A stretch of 64,000 nt of DNA from Brevipalpus yothersi. Lineage: Eukaryota; Arthropoda; Arachnida; Trombidiformes; Tenuipalpidae. The notes under the pieces are model-generated. The model made no database searches. It was not told where the DNA came from and saw only the letters and a list, made by a program, of their open reading frames with translations. Below, piece after piece: positions 48,270-59,032 of this stretch (the stretch's first letter is position 1; each line of letters starts with the position of its first letter). The position numbers and the translations under genes are program-made. The DNA lies in NCBI GenBank assembly GCA_003956705.1, contig QZCP01000240.1:1-64000 (forward strand), given 5' to 3'.

Positions 48270-49802
48270 GTATTTTGGTGAAAAGTCTTATAGTGAAAAG
48301 AGTATACCGAAAATTATCTTTTTAGATGGATGCTTGAACACCACTCAAGATTTGACTCATTTCCTTTAATTAACACTCAACAGTGTATATGAATTTCCTC
48401 TTTCACTCCACGAAAAAGACTCATAACTGTTTCCGTCTACATATGAGCCACTCTATTTATCATTCTCTGATTTGTGCTTGAGCATAATTTACACTGATTC
48501 TATCGAGTGTGTGAAGGCTTTCAACACACTCAAGCCTTTTCGGAAGAGAAAGATTCCCAAGATAGACATTTTGATACTGACTCATATTGCTTTTTCAACA
48601 TTTCCCCAGGATATAACTAGAAAATGGAATGATGTCAAACTATTGGTGCCGAAACGTGATCAAGCTCTCCAAGCCGAATTGATGCGGCAACAACGGAATG
48701 AGGGACTTCGCCGTAAATTCGGTGAGAAAGCTAACGTAGTTGGTCCATGGATTGAGAGACAATTGGATGCTGTTGCTGCCATCGGAATGGGTGTTCAGGG
48801 AACATTGGAAGATCAAAAAAACAAATTGTATCAACATGAGCAGGCTGTTCTTCAATATCGACCTCACATGGATGAATTGGAAAGGATACATCAGGAAGTT
48901 CAGGAATCCATGATATTCGAAAATAGATACACCCAATATACAATGGAGGTTTGTGTTATCAGGCGTCGAGACGTCTTACGCTCTCTTACTTGATTCTTAT
49001 CCACATTTCTAACATCCATTTTCTTTTCATCTTGCAATGCCAACAGACTCTGAGAGTTGGATGGGAACAACTGATTACATCAATTAAGCGGAACATAAAT
49101 GAGATCGAAAATCAGATATTAACTCGTGACTCAAAGGGAATCACTCAGGCTCAATTAAATGAGTTCCGAATGTCATTCAATCATTTTGATAAAAATAGGA
49201 CAGGAGGTTTGAATCCTGATGAATTCAAATCTTGTCTAGTAAGTCTAGGCTATAATCTTCGTGGGGATCGGCAAGGAGATGCTGAATTCCGACGAATAAT
49301 GTGCATCGTGGATCCAAATAATACTGGTTACGTATCGTTCGATGCTTTCCTTGATTTTATGACCCGAGAAACAACGGACACCGACACTGCTGAGCAAATA
49401 ATCGATTCATTCAGAATTCTCGCTGGTGATAAGGTAATTAAAATTTTCGAGCACACATCCACATATATTCCTCTAATTTAGTCATGAATATTTATAAAAT
49501 TGATTACTTAACATTTTTCACGCTCATTTATTGTTGATGATGACTCATCGCCTATTTTTCTCATCCACTAACCTTATTACCGAGTTGACAGTGTTTGCTT
49601 GTGAAGTTCTGTTAGGCCCATGTAGTCATGAAAATGATTCGAATAAGCAGGATTCAAGGAATTCTTCACGATAGCGATCCCGGAAAGAGAAGATGAATCG
49701 AAAGATATCTCATAAGAGACCATAGCAATTCTCCTTCCTTCCTGGAAAGTCGTCAAACAGTTTCCATAACTGATTCCCTTAGTTGGCTGCTATCCTCAAA
49801 AG

Positions 49803-49887
<85 letters not shown>

Positions 49888-50231
49888 GGTTATATTTGCT
49901 TTCAACCTACTTAATAGTTCTTTCTCTTTTTTCCCTCCTCCTCTTCATTCTTCACCGAAAATATCTTCTCATGAATATTTTAAATTTATACCCTGAAAAA
50001 ATGAATATCTTTAAACATTCACCTACTTGATAGTTAATCTGATTTTACTAATACCGATCTTATCTATTGCAGCCTTTCATAACTGCTGATGAATTGAGAA
50101 GAGAACTCCCACCGGATCAAGCAGATTATTGCATCAAACGAATGTCACCATATAATGGTCCAGGAACAGTACCCGGAGCTTTGGACTATATGTCTTTCTC
50201 AACTGCTTTATATGGTGAAAGTGATCTCTAG
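40276..50231 (+). CDS. Actn: Alpha-actinin
   Basis: Nine coding positions, one filled by alternative exons: 40276-40371, 40539-40860, 40999-41165, 41291-41372, then 42982-43067 or 43569-43654, 44531-45562, 48610-48948, 49047-49433 and 50073-50231. Every junction keeps frame and either isoform is 889 residues (human ACTN1: 892). It crosslinks antiparallel actin filaments in Z-discs, cortex and adhesions. Two calponin-homology domains bind actin (CH1 from [12 protein letters not shown]2 from [19 protein letters not shown]). Four spectrin repeats follow, mainly in the 1,032 bp exon. A calmodulin-like C terminus has EF-hand 1 loop [12 protein letters not shown], with usable ligands at 1, 3, 5, 7, 9 and 12, and a degenerate second loop [12 protein letters not shown]. 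The protein ends GESDL, as in other alpha-actinins. A 3 kb intron (45563-48609) has no recognisable exon. Confidence 0.96.
42982..43067 (+). other. Actn: Alpha-actinin alternative exon a
   Basis: Eighty-six bases, AG before and GTAACA after. It begins with the last two bases of a split Asp codon and encodes [20 protein letters not shown] then HAFQGAQQ, the end of CH2 and the neck before spectrin repeat 1. It is closer to vertebrate ACTN sequence (IVNTARPDEKAIMTYV) than exon b. Confidence 0.9.
43569..43654 (+). other. Actn: Alpha-actinin alternative exon b
   Basis: Same length (86 bases) and phase as exon a, and homologous to it: [20 protein letters not shown] then HTFSRAQQ. Both cannot be included, because each starts with two bases completing a codon and ends in phase 0, so tandem inclusion would shift the frame. 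The pair is therefore expected to be mutually exclusive. Confidence 0.9.
48209..48266. repeat. (GA)29 microsatellite in alpha-actinin intron
   Basis: GA run of about 58 bases in the large intron, 340 bp before the exon at 48610. Confidence 0.95.
49805..49884. repeat. (CT)40 microsatellite in last alpha-actinin intron
   Basis: CT run of 80 bases in the intron before the final coding exon, 190 bp from its acceptor. It is the longest uninterrupted tract in the window. Confidence 0.95.
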
Positions 50232-51752
50232 GCTTAAAAAATAATTGAATTAATTAATTAAATACTGTACTTTTCCTCTTTTTTGTCCTGTGCCCTTCGA
50301 GTAAGTCGTTTAATTTGAATGGTATATGTGCCACTCCGAAAAATCGACCTTTTCCTCTACAGTTTTCTTGAGGACTGATGAACAAATTATCGTTGCTTGG
50401 ATGATCAGAAAACTATATCACACAAATTCTGATCCCTAATAAGTCAGCTAACAAGTGAAAAATGAGATATTCAATTACGATAATGGTTCCTCAGTGGATA
50501 CTGATTTTTTGATCATTTACAAATTATAACCAAATCACAAAAAAATGTCCAACAAGCGGAGCAAATGTAAATAATAATGATTAAAAATCGAAGTCATGAA
50601 ATTATGTGATCTACTCATGATGTGTTCACAATGTTTGTTTGATTCGGTTGATCAGTCTAATGTCTCTCAGCTTCATTTAGAGGAGGTCTCTCGGTCATGT
50701 TGAAACATTTTTAACTACAAATGTGCTCCGAAAAAGCTATCCTTTAGAATCTTAAGACTTTTTCTATCCGATTAATATTGACGCTATATTGCACTTATAA
50801 TAATATGGGTAAATTTTTAGAGTAAAAATCATAGATTAACGTCCTTCTTTAACTGACTCGATTCTCATTTAGAAATATTCTGGCGTGGAAAAAACTCATT
50901 CAAACTCTTATCAGAGTGAAAGATAACTATTCATGAAGATGACGAATCAGTTATAATTTCTCGAATAATTTTGAAAACATGACAAATAACTATTACTCAC
51001 ATCTTTTCAGCATATTTTTAATATACGAATAGAAATCTGAACTGTTGTTTGTTTTTCTTACTTCATCTCATGAAATGATTAGTCATACTGGTACGTGAGG
51101 AATACAGCAAAGATATATCACAGCTCGACTATTGGTCTGAAACTATTTCAAGATGAATTCTCTTTGTTCAACTGGAAGATTTTCACCAGTTCTGATTGGT
51201 CACTGTTCAAGCTTATTGATGTTCTCATAACATTCTTCAGGTAATCAGATTGTTTTTGACAAAGAAGCTCTCAAGTTGCTCCAAATTATTTGGTATCATG
51301 AATTCTGGAAAAACGAATATGTGTATTGCGTTCAGCTGATCAGAGTAAACAAATAAAGATAAGATCATATAGATTTTTTATTCCCGAATTCGAATGACAA
51401 TCTGTTCAACATGGATAGGCTTTGTCTTGATTTTATAGCTCACAAAGTAACAATATTTTTATATCAATTTATGAGCAGAAATTGTAATGTAATAGATTAA
51501 ATCTTCTGATGAAGATGAAAATTTGTTCGAGGCATCCTCTGCTCTTGAGTAGGCATGGATACATGAATATACGTATATATATTTGTATTTATATTTCTGA
51601 TTTCCACAGTTCTGAGGGTACATTATGAGTTGAGAATCATTACCGAAAGAAAAGGCATTATACAGGAATGCGATCATACATTGATAATCGGAAATGGTGT
51701 AACAGATAAACCACTTTGGAGACACAATTTACCATAATTAACAATGCATTAC
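50232..51752. other. Convergent 3' flank of alpha-actinin and the NKAPD1-like gene
   Basis: AT-rich with no supported gene. An AATAAA hexamer near 51352 is a possible poly(A) signal for a long alpha-actinin 3' UTR. Confidence 0.5.
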
Positions 51753-52322
51753 TTAATCATCTTTCTTTCTTCTTTTATGCTTTTTTTTGCTACTCTTTTT
51801 GCTGCTTTTCTTATTACTACTACTACTTTTCTTTCGACGCTTCTTACTTTTGTGAGTATTTCGCCATGAGTGGTCCGAATGGCACGATGCCTCAGTGTCA
51901 CTACTACTTTCCGATGAGGAGGAAGATGATGACGACGACGATGATGAAGAATTTGGTGGAAAATATTCCGGATACAATTCTTTATATCCATCATGAGACC
52001 ATTTGTTTCGATCAGCAGCCTTGAAATCATATAGCCTTTTGATCCAATGTTTCTTATCATACCTTGAATCGATTTCATGTGGTGATTCACTTGTTTTACG
52101 CTTTCGTTTTTTACGAGTTTCTCTATCCTCTGATCGACTTCGACGACTACGATCATGTGAATGATGGCTGGCATTCATTGTACTATTATCACTTTCATGA
52201 GATCTCCACATAACACGTTCCTCTGCTATTCGATTTTGTAGCTCAACCGATCGAACGGTATTCACCAATAGCGTTTTACCGGCATCCGTTATTTTTTTAC
52301 CCGTTTTCGAGTCCATCATCAT
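51753..52322 (-). CDS. NKAPD1: NKAPD1-like (C11orf57-like) Ser/Lys-rich protein
   Basis: Single exon of 190 residues. Two segments match what I know of human NKAPD1 (NKAP domain containing 1): an N-terminal [20 protein letters not shown] with MW after it (human GKVLLRNVIRH...NKIQEESDMW), and a central [20 protein letters not shown] followed by YKELYPEYF (human [26 protein letters not shown]). Between them is an Arg/Ser/His-rich stretch. A run of about 14 serines and a Lys/Ser-rich tail ([17 protein letters not shown]) follow, as in many nuclear RNA-associated proteins. Function is uncharacterised; nuclear location is inferred from the basic tail. Three ATGs in tandem (52322, 52319, 52316) make the exact start uncertain. 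The human protein is longer. Confidence 0.8.
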   Translation of the reverse strand: [189 protein letters not shown]

Positions 52323-53955
52323 TTTTTTCTTTTGTTGTTTTCCTTTCCAATCACTTTTCTTGACCTTGTACAATCAATCAGAGAAAAGATGAGAAAGAAG
52401 TGAAGATGAAAAAATTACTCACACCAACATCCTTCACAATTCATTAGATAACTTGTTCGAAAAAAAAAATATATCTGTGTATTTTCGTGTGTGTGTGTCA
52501 GAGTAAGTAGCAATCATCAGCAGCAAGTAGCTTGATTCAATCAATCACTGTCTAATATATCTCTCTCTATCTCATCTGCCCACGAATCTGTATGAATGTA
52601 TGAGTAATACTGTGTGTATAGCTGAACGCGATATTCGTGTCCAAAGTGGCAGTGTGCAGCGAGATCCACTCTGCACCTATAACAAATTGGTCCACATCAA
52701 CACTAGCTGATCACTTAGGAAAAAATGAAATCGAAAAGAAGCCACCACTAACAACAATCATTCAGTTCAGATGATATTCAATCCAATACGATAAAATCTT
52801 ATCCAAAACAATATGAAACGAAAAAAAAATTAAGCTAACCAGACCTAGACTCCATGTTCTCACGAAAACACAGTTTGACCAATGTTTATGATTTTTTTTG
52901 TGTTTGTTTTGATCAACGCAAACCCATGCGCATACTGTTTTCAAGATAAATGAGAGAGCTTAAAGTTTGAGTTTCAAACTTTGAGATGAGAATTCAACAG
53001 AATTTCATACTTTCATAATATACATTCGAATCGATGGAAGAAGGACATCAACAGTGGCATGGAATGCTTTTATCGTTAATCCTGAATATCATCATGGTCA
53101 AACATTCACTTGTGAATCGAATAATTCTGTATTCAGATAGCCAGGGAAAGACGACAGTACGTATTGAAATTGAAAATGAGCTTCGAGCTCGAATTGCAGT
53201 GGATAATTAGAAGGTGATGATATAAGATTCACTTGCGAAGTGCTTGACAATCCAAATGATTTGATAATTTTCAAATTGTTTCGTAAGGGTTGATAAATTT
53301 GCTAGCGATTGCTCAGGCAATACTATTGGTTTCCCAAGTAATACGAGAAATGAATGGTCAATAGGTAGAACATGTCATACACAAGTGAAACTCGTTCTGA
53401 TTGATTTGAATCGGTGAATGTATGTGTTTCGCAATATTTACTTTGAGTTCATTATGAGATAGATGAATAATGAGACAGATTATATTAGGGTTCATTTGAT
53501 GGAACATGTTTGCGCAATCCTCTCAGTTCGATCAGTTTTCATTTTATGCTACTTCTACTTCCTTCTCCGTGAGGAAAGAGTTCATTAATATCAGTGTGTG
53601 TGCACGAAGATGATTCTTACTTTATCTTTGAATCTTCGAATCTTGTCAACAAGACGATATCGATCGATGGAACCTGTTGGGTTTTTTCATACCTTAGTTT
53701 CCAAAGTTTTCGAGGCAGCTTTAAATCGAATGCTAAGTTTTTCTATGCTCCAAGATCTTCGTTGGCGGATGATATTGACCCAAAACACCGTTTGTAATTG
53801 ACTCAGTACTTCTGTAATAGAGTTGAATTGAGATCCCCAATATATATGTTCATTTAATAAGTAAGTGACTTATAGGGCTATTTATTTATGGCATGATTAT
53901 TTACAAAGATTCAGATGTTTCAATAAAAAAATAAGATTAACTCCTATCAAACTAT
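52323..53955. other. Intergenic region
   Basis: AT-rich between the NKAPD1-like start and the WBP11 stop. Two overlapping 67-codon frames near 53594-53801 in different phases have no recognisable content. No gene is supported. Confidence 0.5.
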
Positions 53956-55705
53956 TCAAAGAATTCCCTTTAGTTCTTTCATAAATTCTTCATAAGCGTC
54001 ATCTTTGGTCGGAGTTGGTTTCGATCCATCTTGCTGTGAAGAAACACTCGGTGGTACAAAACCATAAGTCTGTTCATAATCTATAAGAAGATAGACAATC
54101 CAGTTAATCTTTGTCTGAGAAAAGCGAACTTTGAGGAACTTACTTTGGCCTTTAACTGGCTTCTTCACAATTTTGTCTTCTCGTCTTATCTTGAGGGAAA
54201 CAGGAGTAAATCGAGTGGCGTCGGCAGCTAGATTTCTCAGCTGTGGCTTGGCTGCAATGGTTACTCGATCGGCAGGGTTCAGAGGATTAGATTCTGATGT
54301 GGATGACTTCTTCTCATCCCGTGATCGATGCTGCTGGTTAGCTGAATGCCTGGATTGTGGTGTTCGTTGATGTTGTAATGACTGCAAACATATCAAACGT
54401 AAGTTAAAAGTCAGAAAGGCTTAAACATATAAGAATCAAGTGAAAAAACTAACTTTTGCTGTATTCGGCCGAGGTTGAGGACCAAGACGAGGGCCCATCG
54501 GCTGTCTAAAGTGTTGTTGGTTAGGCATCATCAGACTAGGAGGTGGCGGGATCATTCCTGGTCGAACAGGAGGCATTTGAGGAGGTGGACGAATGAGAAG
54601 GAGTGATGGTGGAGGCCCACTTGGTGGTGCGGGCTGAATTTTGGTCAACCCTAGAGAGGTGATCAGAGGAGATGGAGTCAGGCCAGGAACATCCGATGGA
54701 ATAGGTTTTAAATTCTCTGGAGTTTGAGTAACTTCTTTCTCAGTCCCCTAAGAGAGAAAAATAGGAGAATGAAATTTTTCTAGAAAAATTGAATAATTCT
54801 CAAAGTTGAACACAAACCTTATTTTCAGGAATATTCTCTTGATCTTTTCGACTGCCTTCGATAGCGGTTCGTTCAACATCCTCAATTTCTTTCAAAAATT
54901 CATTGATATCAGCTTCTTTCTCATGATCTCCAGCGAATCTGACTTTCTTTGGACCATCTTCCCCATCATCGTCATCGTCATTTGAATCACCGTCTTCAAA
55001 TTCATCGAGGCAGGGAGGTGGTCCAGAGGGTAGTCCAGGAGGTGTCCTGGTTACTGGAATATTCTCACTTCTCTTCAAAATTGAAGTTGGGTCAAGATCA
55101 CTTGCGGTTGGAAGCGACTTTGTTTCAAGATCTCCATCAGTTCCAGATTTCTCAAGTTCCGGAGGTCCAGCGGGAAGAGGAATATCATCAAGTGAAACCT
55201 CCTGGGCTGATCTGACAGCCTCATAAAACTTGACCATCTTGTCTCTTTTTGCTTCATATTCGCCCTCCAATCGTTTCAACTCTTGATAGCGTTCATTTTC
55301 TTCCTTCGACTGCATTGAAACATAAGAAAATTAAAATACGCTCATTGAAGATGATTGATAGGAAACTCTCTGAGAGTCCTCGTATTTTTTTTCAATTTCA
55401 TTCCAACTCATACTTACATAAAGCCTACAAAGTCGATCCCATGTCTCTTTCAATTTTCTACGTTTATCTCGAAGTACTTTCTCATTCAATGGTGGAGGAG
55501 CATCCACACTGTATTCCATTTGATCTAAGCGTTCCATATCAGCCAACACCTGATGAGGATCTTTACCTTTTAAAACGGCAGTGCGAACTAGCATTCGTTG
55601 TTTTTTGTTCTTTTTAAGCTCTCTTTTACGTGCCTCTTTGCGAGCTTGATCTGTTGGATTCATATATTTACCACTTTTAGTGGTATTAATCGATCGACGA
55701 CCCAT
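53956..55705 (-). CDS. WBP11: WW domain-binding protein 11 (splicing factor)
   Basis: Five exons on the minus strand: 55705-55418, 55309-54818, 54747-54454, 54381-54144 and 54080-53956, in phase, giving 478 residues (human 641). The N terminus MGRRSINTTKSGKYMNPTDQ followed by ARKEARKRELKKNKKQR is the family hallmark. A helical segment (EGEYEAKRDKMVKFYEAV) follows. An acidic stretch contains KKVRFAGD (about 217-224), an RVxF-type PP1 docking motif equivalent to human VRFADMPG. Then a proline-rich region with PPSGPPPSLL and PPGLPSGPPP patches can bind WW domains, though it is shorter than in human. The conserved C terminus has TIAAKPQLRNLAADATRF and ends DDAYEEFMKELKGIL. The human protein activates pre-mRNA splicing and inhibits PP1 in the nucleus. 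Confidence 0.94.
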
Positions 55706-56284
55706 CTTTAATCGTAAACTATGACTTATGCAAAGGTGCTGAGACTCTCCAACAACAATTAACTATGGCTGACCAATTGCCAAAAAACACTGCACTTTTT
55801 GTCCAAAGGAGCAGGATGACTTCAAAGTCCTACTATCACTATTGATACACTTAATTTTCACAAATTGAATTGATTCATTGATCAAGATAAACATTGTAAA
55901 CAATCAAGCAGTTCACATAATGATGAACTGATTCACCACGACAAAGTCGTCACTTTTCACCATACTTCTACCGCATGAGTCATTTAAAGTATTGCTATTG
56001 GTCACAAGATTCTCAAATCAATATCAAAATCAATTGTGTTCAATATTTGATCGCAAATTGTGTCAAAATATTTTACCAAAAATCAATGTAAACACCTGAA
56101 ATGCTGTTGTGATTCACATGCAACGCCGCCACATGTTAGTTAAAAAGCCGGGAAAATTTTATCATCTCATGGATTCGATGAATTTAAACTTTGGTATCAA
56201 AATAGAAACTGGTGAGGTTAATGAGGTGTTGAAGCATCATAATTTTAATGAAATATTTACATCAGATGAGGGAGGAGCATACAA
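55706..56284. other. Spacer between NAT10 stop and WBP11 start
   Basis: Two minus-strand genes are separated by about 580 bp holding the WBP11 promoter. No Lys-rich exon for NAT10 is visible in it. A plus-strand frame from ATG 56118 to 56351 overlaps the NAT10 end antisense and is discussed as a finding. Confidence 0.5.
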
Positions 56285-59032
56285 CTATTCCAATATAGTT
56301 TTGCCAACAGTTAAGAGGATATGTTTTAATTTTGACACTACTTTCTTTTGAGGATGATTCAGTTCCTCGGCAACCGCTTCGATACTCTTCCCTTGTAGTC
56401 CCACTGCAAGGAGAAGAGATTCCTCTTGATTGTCGAGTTTTAATTTTGCATCAAATCGATTGGTGAAATAAAAAAGAGCTATAATAGGTAAAAAGTCCCA
56501 AAAAGCGGATGTGGGAATCTTTTTCACTCTCGATTCATCAAACTGATTCAATCTATCCAGCCCATGATCTTCAATTATGTACTTTAGTTCAGATTTGGAG
56601 AGCGGATTGGACACTTGGGCTTCTTTTAAAGAATCACATTGAATAATGTCAAGGCACAAAGATAAGGGAAAGGATCTGAAAACTTGTGATAACAGGCAAA
56701 CAAAACGTCTACGAAAATCATTCCAAAAATCTTTCAGCCATTCGCTGCTAACTGTTATAAGATTTGTACCATGATAACGAGTAAGAACTTTCACCATAAT
56801 ACAGGAAAATTCTCCAGTTAATTCGTTTGGCGTTTGTCTCAGATATACAGGTATATACTCATTACGTTTCCAAAATCGTAACAATTCCCCGGTCAACCCA
56901 TAACATACCCCAATATAATCAAGTCTCTCTGGTTCACGTTCAGTTAAAGAGCTCAATAAAGGTGGCAAATTTTTACGAACTACAACTTTCTCTTCATCAT
57001 CAATCTCATCATCTCCACTCTCTTTCATTATTTCGTCAGGAGGTAGGGTGTCATGATCATTTTCTGGAACGAATTCACCTCGATAGTAGGCTTCGAGAAG
57101 ATGCAAAGCTTTGGTCCCATAGCCTTTACCTTGATAGTTGGGGTTGGTTGCCACTCGAATAACTCTCGCTCCTGAGAGTGAAGGGAATTTTGAATCTTGA
57201 AATTGTTGGGACAATGTCCATGGTATAAGATCACCAGATGCTCGTTTTCCCTTACTAAGATTGTCATTGACATGATCTTTCGAAATATCTCCTTCTAAAC
57301 CAACTTGAATGAAACAAAAAATCTCCGGAAGCTTACTTCTATTTTTGGAAGCATTGCTAGAAGGTCCGAGAAGACAGAAAAGATGATGAGCTGGTGCATC
57401 AGACATCATTTGGAGATCATTAGGTGAATTCTTGTAATGCGAGGCAACGTAGAGAGCCATTAATTTTTGTAAGAATGCTTCAGATGATGGGTGAAAACTA
57501 AACAATGTATCTCGATTGATGTAGAAAAGTTGACACTCATCTGGTTCAGGAGGATTAGATTTGACTCTCAATTTTTCGTTGTTAACCTCAAGACACAAGA
57601 GTTGATTCAACCAAGCTTCCACTGGATCCCCAGTTTTATAACGAATTGATTCCTCTAATTTAATCTCGTGTAAAGTTCTCGCCTCTGGATCATCCTCAGA
57701 TACTTCATTTTCTCTGAGCTGTTTGAGTAATTTCAATGAGAGAGATCTTCCAGTTCCCTCATATCCATTGATCGTTGATGACATGAACACTAAATATGGC
57801 CCTAACATTGATCTGACGATCGGTAATGGTATCGCTGCGGCTTCGTCAATCACTACCAGTTCAGCAGAGGACTTCAGTAAACTATTATTTTGTACCTCAG
57901 CGGGTGGAATGTATTGGATGACTTGTCGAAACTTTTGAGTGACTTCAACACGAATGACAGCCCTGTTAAAATCAGGATTAGAAGATTGAACGACTTCATA
58001 GTCGAGATGCTGCTTGAAATTCATGACATCCAAGCCTTTCAGAATGAAATCAAAAAGTGTCTTGAGATTTTGAGGAGATGGAGATGTAACATAGATATTG
58101 CAGTAATTGAAACCTATTGCACCAGCGATAGCTAAACCTAAGGCTGCTGATTTTCCTCGACCTCGAGCAGCAGTCATCGATACGGTCGTTCGAAGAACTT
58201 TTTGACTTAAGGACTCAACGAAAGTCTCCACAGCTTTTGCTTGATCAAGGGTCCGACAACAATCAACTAACGCTGCGAGTGGTTGTCGCTTGTAATCGAG
58301 AAGAGATTTTTTCATCAAATTTAGTTCTTGCTGATTTTTTGATGGCGGATCAGAGATACCAGGCTTAGGTACAGGCTCAATTGAAGTGATGTGTGAACTA
58401 AGTGGTAAGATGTTTAGTTTATCATCGATTCCGATGAAGTTTGGACATGATGCGAGTGACAAAATGAATCTCTCATTAAATCTTGCCACAACATCTTTAT
58501 GGGCTTCAGTACGATAGCGACCATGTACTTCCATGGTCATCGTGTACAGTTGTTGGAGTGAATCCAAAGTGTTGAGAAGAAAAATGATGATTCCACCACC
58601 TTCAGTTGTTTCAACTGTTCTTGCTAATAAATTAGGAGTGAGAGCCTCAAAATCTTGAAGTACCAGCATATCATAAGTGTTACCCAAAATTTTATCAGTC
58701 TCATGATAGTAGCACCATCGAATATTGGTTCCCGTGATGAACATTTCAAAAGGATCATCTTCATCAAAAGTGGCATTACCAGCCCTTTCTTTCCTCTTAA
58801 TTGTCCTCACACGCTTACGACGATTAGTACTGAAACCAAGTTCCTTCTTGTAGCACCACAATACACACGGTTTAGGTTTTATTTGAGCTTTCATCATCAT
58901 ATGATTAATAATCACAACCTGATCACGAGCTTTCGGTCCGATGATTGCGAAAATGGTTCGAAATCCATGAATAATATTATTCTCAATCATAACCCGAATA
59001 CGGTTGTCAATCTTTTTACGATTATTATTCAT
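56285..59032 (-). CDS. NAT10: RNA cytidine acetyltransferase NAT10
   Basis: One uninterrupted coding exon of 915 residues from MNNNRKKIDNRIR. The enzyme makes N4-acetylcytidine in 18S rRNA and some tRNAs, using acetyl-CoA and ATP, in the nucleolus. The N-terminal domain (LWCYKKELGF, LQDFEALTPNLLARTVET) is well conserved. The RecA-like ATPase has a Walker A GRGKS (291-295) and Walker B DEAA (396-399), and STINGYEGTGRSLSLKL follows. The GNAT acetyltransferase has the acetyl-CoA loop QGKGYG (634-639). The tRNA-binding C-terminal region is present (DFRRRF, SLLLAVGLQGKS). It stops at KTILE, so the Lys-rich tail of about 110 residues found in human NAT10 is missing. An in-frame ATG at 59116 lies beyond an intron-like acceptor (CTTCAG at about 59045) and is not used. 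Confidence 0.95.
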   Translation of the reverse strand: MNNNRKKIDNRIRVMIENNIIHGFRTIFAIIGPKARDQVVIINHMMMKAQIKPKPCVLWCYKKELGFSTNRRKRVRTIKRKERAGNATFDEDDPFEMFITGTNIRWCYYHETDKILGNTYDMLVLQDFEALTPNLLARTVETTEGGGIIIFLLNTLDSLQQLYTMTMEVHGRYRTEAHKDVVARFNERFILSLASCPNFIGIDDKLNILPLSSHITSIEPVPKPGISDPPSKNQQELNLMKKSLLDYKRQPLAALVDCCRTLDQAKAVETFVESLSQKVLRTTVSMTAARGRGKSAALGLAIAGAIGFNYCNIYVTSPSPQNLKTLFDFILKGLDVMNFKQHLDYEVVQSSNPDFNRAVIRVEVTQKFRQVIQYIPPAEVQNNSLLKSSAELVVIDEAAAIPLPIVRSMLGPYLVFMSSTINGYEGTGRSLSLKLLKQLRENEVSEDDPEARTLHEIKLEESIRYKTGDPVEAWLNQLLCLEVNNEKLRVKSNPPEPDECQLFYINRDTLFSFHPSSEAFLQKLMALYVASHYKNSPNDLQMMSDAPAHHLFCLLGPSSNASKNRSKLPEIFCFIQVGLEGDISKDHVNDNLSKGKRASGDLIPWTLSQQFQDSKFPSLSGARVIRVATNPNYQGKGYGTKALHLLEAYYRGEFVPENDHDTLPPDEIMKESGDDEIDDEEKVVVRKNLPPLLSSLTEREPERLDYIGVCYGLTGELLRFWKRNEYIPVYLRQTPNELTGEFSCIMVKVLTRYHGTNLITVSSEWLKDFWNDFRRRFVCLLSQVFRSFPLSLCLDIIQCDSLKEAQVSNPLSKSELKYIIEDHGLDRLNQFDESRVKKIPTSAFWDFLPIIALFYFTNRFDAKLKLDNQEESLLLAVGLQGKSIEAVAEELNHPQKKVVSKLKHILLTVGKTILE

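Noticed and set aside
45563..48609. Possible extra exons in the large alpha-actinin intron (frames near 45770, 47050, 47530)
   Set aside because: The spectrin-repeat sequence is continuous across 45562 to 48610 relative to human ACTN1, leaving no missing residues, and the frames show no similarity.
53594..53801. Two 67-codon frames in overlapping phases
   Set aside because: They overlap in different frames, start at weak contexts and have no recognisable content.
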